Assembly: GCF_009649175.1 (NCBI RefSeq)
Contig: NZ_WJPO01000005.1
Location: 1-64,000, forward strand
Direction: 5' to 3'
Source: Rhodovulum strictum
GTDB taxonomy: Bacteria; Pseudomonadota; Alphaproteobacteria; Rhodobacterales; Rhodobacteraceae
Length of the DNA: 64,000 bases
Below the pieces are notes generated by a model. It ran no database searches, was not told the origin of the DNA, and worked only from the letters and a program-made list of their open reading frames with translations. This document shows positions 59,398-64,000 of the stretch, in pieces (position 1 is the stretch's first letter; each line of letters begins with the position of its first letter). Both the position numbers and the translations under genes were made by a program.

Positions 59398-61038
59398 ATG
59401 ACCCGCCCCGGACCCAAGCCCCATGCCGCCGCCCTGCTCTACGCGCGCGAATACCGCGCCGGGCTGATGGACCGGCGCACCTTCCTGGCCCGTGCCACCG
59501 CGCTGGGCGTCGCGATCCCCGTGGCGCATGGGCTGATCGGCCTGCCCGCCCCCGCGCGGGCCGGGGCACGGCCCCGGGCGGGCGGTACGCTGCGCATCCA
59601 GATGGATTGCCACGCGCCGACCGATCCGCGCCGCTATGACCGCTCGGACCTGGCCAATGCGACCCGCGGCATCGCCGAATACCTGGTCGAGGTGCAGCCG
59701 GATGGCGCGCTGCGCCCGATGCTGCTGGCGGGATGGCGCGTCAATGGGGAGGCGACAGAATACCTGCTGAACCTTCGGCCGGGGGTCATGTGGAACAATG
59801 GCGCGCCCTTCACCGCCGAGGATGTCGAGGCCAATATCCTGGGCTGGTGCGACGCCTCGGTGCCGGGCAATTCCATGGCGGCGCGCATGGCCGCGCTGAT
59901 GCAGGGCGGCCGCGCCGCGCCGGGTGCGGTCGAGGTGCTGGACCGCCACAGCCTGCGGCTGCGGCTCGGCAAGCCCGATGGCACGCTGATGCTGGGCATG
60001 GCCGATTACCCGGCCGCCATCCAGCATCGCGACCTGATCGGAACGCCGGTGCTGGAGCATGGCATCGGCACCGGCGCCTTTCGCATCGACGAGGTCAGGC
60101 CGGGCGAACGCATCGTGCTGAGCCGCAATCCCGATCACGGCTATTGGGGCGCGGCCTATCTGGACCGGGCGGAATTCCTGGACCATGGCCCCGATCCCGC
60201 CGCATGGCTGGCCGGGGCGCGCGCCGATGCCTTCGACATGACCCATGAAACCGTGTCGGGCTTCGTCGACGCCTTCACCGCGCTGGGCTGGGTGGAAAGC
60301 ACGGTTGCCACCTCGTCGACGGTGGTGATCCGGCCGAACCGCGAGGCGGAGGTGAACGGCATCCGGCCCTATGCCGATCCTCGGGTGCGCCGGGCGCTGG
60401 CGCTGGCGGTGGACAATGCGATCGCGCTGGAACTGGGGCTTGCGGGGCGGGGGCAGGTCTCGACCAACAATTACCATGTGGCGCAGGGCGTGCATCCCGA
60501 CCATGCCGATTTCCCGCCGCATGAGCGCAACATCCCCGAAGCCCGCCGCCTGATGGAGGCGGCGGGCATGACGGGCTTCGAGCATGATCTGGTCTCGCTT
60601 GACGACGATTACCGCCGGAACACCGCCGACGCGGTGGCCGCGCAGTTGCGCGATGCGGGCTTCCGGGTGAAACGGACGCTGCTGCCCACGGCGGGTTTCT
60701 GGGCGGGATGGACCGGCTATCCCTTTTCCGCAACCGACTGGAACCATCGCGAGACCGGCATCCAGTTGTTGAACCTCGGCTATCGCTCGGATGCGGCCTG
60801 GAACGAGACGGGCTTTCGCGACGCTGCGTTCGATGCGCTGCTGGACAAGGCGACCGCGATTGCCGACAGCACCGCGCGCCGGGCGGTCATGGGCGAACTG
60901 CAACGGCGGATGGTCGAGGACGGAACGGCGATCATCCCCTATTGGCGCGCGCTTTGTCGCCATCACCGGCCCGGGCTGGCGGGGGCCGGGATGCACCCGA
61001 AATTCGAGATCAACATCCACCACCTGGGCTGGACCTGA
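59398..61038 (+). CDS. Tat-exported family 5 solute-binding protein (oligopeptide/nickel type)
   Basis: The 546 residues start with an extended N region and a twin-arginine signal (DRRTFLARATALGVAIP, Arg26-Arg27) ending near PARA, followed by an SBP_bac_5 fold. GGTLRIQMD begins the mature part, and VEVQPDGALRPMLLAGW, FTAEDVEANILGW, GTGAFRIDEVRPGERIVLSRNPDHGYW and RRALALAVDNAIALEL follow the family order. No permease or ATPase is beside it, so it is an orphan or serves a transporter elsewhere. GAGAAGG precedes the ATG. It is convergent with lpd, 10 bases apart. Confidence 0.88.
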   Translation: MTRPGPKPHAAALLYAREYRAGLMDRRTFLARATALGVAIPVAHGLIGLPAPARAGARPRAGGTLRIQMDCHAPTDPRRYDRSDLANATRGIAEYLVEVQPDGALRPMLLAGWRVNGEATEYLLNLRPGVMWNNGAPFTAEDVEANILGWCDASVPGNSMAARMAALMQGGRAAPGAVEVLDRHSLRLRLGKPDGTLMLGMADYPAAIQHRDLIGTPVLEHGIGTGAFRIDEVRPGERIVLSRNPDHGYWGAAYLDRAEFLDHGPDPAAWLAGARADAFDMTHETVSGFVDAFTALGWVESTVATSSTVVIRPNREAEVNGIRPYADPRVRRALALAVDNAIALELGLAGRGQVSTNNYHVAQGVHPDHADFPPHERNIPEARRLMEAAGMTGFEHDLVSLDDDYRRNTADAVAAQLRDAGFRVKRTLLPTAGFWAGWTGYPFSATDWNHRETGIQLLNLGYRSDAAWNETGFRDAAFDALLDKATAIADSTARRAVMGELQRRMVEDGTAIIPYWRALCRHHRPGLAGAGMHPKFEINIHHLGWT

Positions 61039-61048
61039 GCGCTCGCGG

Positions 61049-62443
61049 TCAGAAATGGATCGCGCGGCCCCAGGCGTCCAGCACGGATTCGTGCATCATT
61101 TCCGACAGCGTCGGATGCGGAAAGATCGTCTGCATCAGGTCGGCCTCGGTGCTTTCCAGACCGCGCGCCACGACATAGCCCTGGATCAGTTCCGTCACCT
61201 CGGCGCCCACCATATGCGCGCCCAGAAGCTCGCCGGTCTTCGCATCGAACAGGGTCTTGACCATCCCCTCGGGCTCGCCCAGCGCAATCGCCTTGCCATT
61301 GCCGAGAAAGGGGAAGCGGCCCACGCGGACCTCGTAGCCCTTTTCCTTCGCCCGCGCCTCGGTCAGCCCGACGCTTGCGACCTGCGGATGACAATAGGTG
61401 CAGCCCGCGATGGAGCCCGGCCGGATCGGGTGCGGATGGCCGCCCGCGATCAGTTCGGCCACCATCACGCCCTCGTGGCTGGCCTTGTGCGCCAGCCAGG
61501 GCGGCCCGGCGACATCGCCGATGGCATAAAGCCCCTTGATGCCGGTGCGGCAGAATTCGTCGGTGACGACATGGGTGCGGTCGATCCTGACCCCCAGCGC
61601 CTCCAGCCCCAGCCCCTCGACATTGCCGACGATGCCGACCGCCGAGATCACGGTATCGACCTCGAAAGCCTCGGTCCTGCCGCCCTGCTCGACATGGGCG
61701 GTCACCTTGTCGGTACCCCGGTCCAGCCGCGTGACGCTGGCGCCTTCAAGGATGCGCATCCCCTGTTTCTCGAACTGCTTCTTCGCAAAACCCGAGATCT
61801 CGGCATCCTCGACCGGCAGGATGCGCTCCATCACCTCGACCACCGTCGTTTCGGCGCCCAGCGTGTTGAAGAAGCTTGCAAATTCGATGCCGATGGCGCC
61901 CGAGCCGATGACCAGCAACTTTTTCGGCATATGCGGGGGCACCAGCGCGTGGCGATAGCTCCAGACCCGTTTGCCATCGGCCTCCAGCCCCGGCAGGTCG
62001 CGCGCCCGCGCGCCGGTGGCCAGCACGATGGCGGGTGCGGTCAGTTCCTCGCTGCCGGTGTCGGTTGCAACGGACACCCGGCCCGGACCGGCCAGAGTCG
62101 CCGCCCCCATGACGACCGTGACCTTGTTCTTCTTCAGCAGATGCCCGACGCCCCCCGCCAACTGCTTCGCCACCCCGCGCGAGCGTTTCACCACCGCGTC
62201 AAGGTCATAGCCGATGCCATCGGCCGTCAGCCCGAATTCGCTGGCCCGGTGCATCAGGTGAAAGACCTCGGCCGAGCGCAGCATCGCCTTGGTCGGGATG
62301 CAGCCCCAGTTCAGGCAGATGCCGCCCAGATGCTCGCGTTCCACGACGCAGACCTTCATGCCAAGCTGCGCGCCCCGGATCGCGGCGACATAGCCCCCCG
62401 GCCCCGCGCCGATCACGATCATGTCGAAGTTGCGCGCGCTCAT
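61049..62443 (-). CDS. lpdA: Dihydrolipoyl dehydrogenase
   Basis: This E3 flavoprotein reoxidises the lipoyl groups of 2-oxo-acid dehydrogenases and the glycine cleavage system. The 464 residues have the FAD motif VIGAGPGGYVAAIRGAQLG, the redox disulfide in GGICLNWGCIPTKAML, the NAD motif VIGSGAIGIEFASFF, GLYAIGDVAG and the C-terminal FPHPTLSEMMHE with the catalytic His. It stands apart from any E1 or E2 gene here, so the complex served is not shown. Confidence 0.95.
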   Translation of the reverse strand: MSARNFDMIVIGAGPGGYVAAIRGAQLGMKVCVVEREHLGGICLNWGCIPTKAMLRSAEVFHLMHRASEFGLTADGIGYDLDAVVKRSRGVAKQLAGGVGHLLKKNKVTVVMGAATLAGPGRVSVATDTGSEELTAPAIVLATGARARDLPGLEADGKRVWSYRHALVPPHMPKKLLVIGSGAIGIEFASFFNTLGAETTVVEVMERILPVEDAEISGFAKKQFEKQGMRILEGASVTRLDRGTDKVTAHVEQGGRTEAFEVDTVISAVGIVGNVEGLGLEALGVRIDRTHVVTDEFCRTGIKGLYAIGDVAGPPWLAHKASHEGVMVAELIAGGHPHPIRPGSIAGCTYCHPQVASVGLTEARAKEKGYEVRVGRFPFLGNGKAIALGEPEGMVKTLFDAKTGELLGAHMVGAEVTELIQGYVVARGLESTEADLMQTIFPHPTLSEMMHESVLDAWGRAIHF

Positions 62444-62477
62444 GCCGCCCCCCTGTCAGACCACCCGTGCCCGGCGC

Positions 62478-63056
62478 TCAGGCCTCGGCGCGAAACTGCT
62501 CGACGCAGGCGGCATAGCCGCCCTCCTCGAGAAAGGCGATCTCCTCGGGCGAGGAGCCGCGATGCAGCGCATCGTTGCGGAAGGGGAAGCGGCCGAAGCG
62601 TCGGATCAGTTCGCGATGGGCCTTGGCGTGCAGCAGGTTCTCGGCCCCGGTCTCGGGCATCCGGGTCAGCATCAGCCGCACGCAGCGGTCCTGATCCATC
62701 AGACATTCCGAATGCATCAGCGGCATGTAGAAGAACTGCCGTTCGGGTTCGCTGACGCGCGTATCGAAATTCTGGTCGATCGCCTGTTTCGCCGCCGCCC
62801 GCGCCAGCACATCGGTCGCAAAGGACCGCCAGTCGCCGCGGAACATGTTGCGCGGGAACTGGTCGGTCAGGATCAGGAAGGCCAGCGCGCCGGTGGGGTT
62901 GGTGGGCCAGTCATGCAGCGCGCCGGAATGGGCGGCCTCCCAGTCGGACTTGAACCGCGCGGTGATCGCGGCGTCGATGTCGGTATCGGCCTTGTACCAG
63001 CCTTCGGGGCCGACCTCGTTCAGCCAGAACTCGATGATCTCGTCGCGGCTTGCCAT
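62478..63056 (-). CDS. DUF924 family protein
   Basis: The 192 residues are a typical DUF924 protein: IIEFWLNEVGPEGWYKAD at the start, ALAFLILTDQFPRNMFRGD and FFYMPLMHSE in the middle, and RFPFRNDALHRGSSPEEIAFLEEGGY near the end. The family has a helical TPR-like fold and unknown function. It lies 34 bases upstream of lpdA on the same strand and may share its transcript. Confidence 0.88.
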   Translation of the reverse strand: MASRDEIIEFWLNEVGPEGWYKADTDIDAAITARFKSDWEAAHSGALHDWPTNPTGALAFLILTDQFPRNMFRGDWRSFATDVLARAAAKQAIDQNFDTRVSEPERQFFYMPLMHSECLMDQDRCVRLMLTRMPETGAENLLHAKAHRELIRRFGRFPFRNDALHRGSSPEEIAFLEEGGYAACVEQFRAEA

Positions 63057-63129
63057 TCCACTGCTCCTGCCTGCCCCTGCGCTGGGGGGATCGTTTCAGA
63101 TTAAGCCCTGTCGCGCAAGACGAACGGGC

Positions 63130-64000
63130 CTAGCGCGCCGGGTCGGACCGGCCCTCCCCGGCCTCGTCCTCGCGCGCCTCGGCCGCAACCTCGCCGGCGA
63201 CCTCGACGGCGACCGGCGAGGCGGTGGGCAGAACCGGCGCATAGGATCCGGTCTCGTCCACGGGAACGGGCGCGCGCTGGGTCATCCGGTAGGCGGTAAA
63301 GGCGGCCAGCGACAGCATCAGGATCGCGATGAACAGAAAGAAGCCCTGCGGCCCGATCAGCCCCATCATCCAGCCCGTGACCAACGGCCCCAGGATCGCG
63401 CCCACCCCGTTGATGAACAGCAACCCCCCCGAGGCCGCGGCCATGTCGTCACGGTCCAGATAGTCGTTGGTATAGGCGATCAGCAGTGCATAAAGCGGGT
63501 TCGACATGCCCCCGATCACGAAGGCCGTGACCAGAAGTGCCGCGAAGCTGCCCCCCAGCACCAGCGCCACGCCCGCCGCAACCCCGCCGATGGCCGCCGC
63601 GGCCAGGATCAGCGTGCGCCGGTCCATCCGGTCCGACAGCCAGCCGATCGGATATTGCAGGAACAGTCCGCCAATATAGATCGTCGCGATGAAGCCCGAG
63701 ATCTGGGCCACGCTGAGCCCGGCCGAGGTGCCATAGACCGAGGCCATGCCGAACAGCGCCGAGAACACGCCGCCCATCAGGAACATGCCCGCGGCCCCCG
63801 TTGGCGAGGTCCGGATCAGCCGACGCAGCGACATCGGCTTGGTCGTCTCGAAGGCGGGGGTGGGGCTGACCGACAGCAGGATCGGCGCGAACGAGATCGA
63901 GACCAGCACCGAGGGGATGATGAACAGCACGAACCCCGCCGGATCGGCGATCAGGATCAGCCCCTGCGCGCTGACGATCCCGGCCATCTGGGTAATCATG
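63130..64000 (-). CDS. MFS transporter, C-terminal part (runs off the window)
   Basis: At least 289 residues are visible, with about seven membrane helices. An MFS pattern shows in GWLSDRMDRRTLIL (the loop 2-3-like motif of the second half) and NPLYALLIAYTNDYLDRDDMAAASGG. The charged C-terminal tail (about 245-289, with GEVAAEAREDEAGEG) is cytoplasmic. The gene begins beyond 64000; the ATG at 63999 is probably internal. The YcaD-like group is the closest I can suggest. The substrate is unknown. Confidence 0.85.
   Translation of the reverse strand, partial: MITQMAGIVSAQGLILIADPAGFVLFIIPSVLVSISFAPILLSVSPTPAFETTKPMSLRRLIRTSPTGAAGMFLMGGVFSALFGMASVYGTSAGLSVAQISGFIATIYIGGLFLQYPIGWLSDRMDRRTLILAAAAIGGVAAGVALVLGGSFAALLVTAFVIGGMSNPLYALLIAYTNDYLDRDDMAAASGGLLFINGVGAILGPLVTGWMMGLIGPQGFFLFIAILMLSLAAFTAYRMTQRAPVPVDETGSYAPVLPTASPVAVEVAGEVAAEAREDEAGEGRSDPAR

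Overview
The window looks like chromosomal DNA of a photosynthetic alphaproteobacterium of the Rhodobacteraceae (Rhodobacter/Rhodovulum-like; I cannot fix the genus). The evidence is high G+C, a light-harvesting 2 operon (pucBAC) with PpsR-type operators, the CtrA/SciP cell-cycle pair, a class II (B12-dependent) ribonucleotide reductase, a VPLPA-type C-terminal sorting signal, and the alphaproteobacterial lipid A enzyme LpxI.

Layout. 1-1533 looks like the right-hand end of an integrative element. It holds a chimeric ORF (tyrosine-recombinase N-terminal fragment joined to a family-A-polymerase-like palm fragment) and ends at a 16-bp copy of a tRNA-Arg 3' end. A small GIY-YIG protein follows. 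2.4-6.7 kb has nrdJ with a pair of NrdR boxes, then tRNA-Pro(TGG). 6.7-14.5 kb is housekeeping: a DUF192 protein, a double cold-shock protein, pdxH, fabI, gpt, an aminotransferase with a probable 5' frameshift, ppiD and trpE. 14.6-23.7 kb carries, on the minus strand, a fibro-slime/VPLPA-CTERM protein, tamB, tamA, pucC, pucA and pucB. Divergent from pucB is an unrecognised gene for a small three-repeat protein.

23.9-38.2 kb has ndk, an ABC-F ATPase, marC, a retropepsin-like protease, holC, a redoxin, the phosphatases gph and cbbY, a second protein with the same ~26-residue repeat, an M20 amidohydrolase, a YeeE/YedE transporter, a DUF3422 protein, trmFO, gluQRS, hisI and an IscU-like scaffold. 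38.3-43.9 kb has recG, ligA, ctrA and sciP; mnmA follows.

45.3-57.4 kb is the long minus-strand envelope cluster pyrH-frr-uppS-cdsA-dxr-rseP-(45-aa membrane peptide)-bamA-skp-fabZ-lpxA-lpxI-lpxB. It joins isoprenoid/undecaprenyl and phospholipid precursor synthesis, lipid A synthesis and outer-membrane protein assembly. The end of the window has miaA, an AraC regulator, a Tat-exported solute-binding protein, lipoamide dehydrogenase, a DUF924 protein and the 3' part of an MFS transporter.

The least explained material is the repeat-protein pair (23.4 and 30.1 kb), the chimeric ORF with polymerase-like motifs at the left edge, and a 24-bp repeat found in two convergent intergenic gaps. I saw no CRISPR array and no complete insertion sequence. 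All calls are from reading the sequence; no database search was run.
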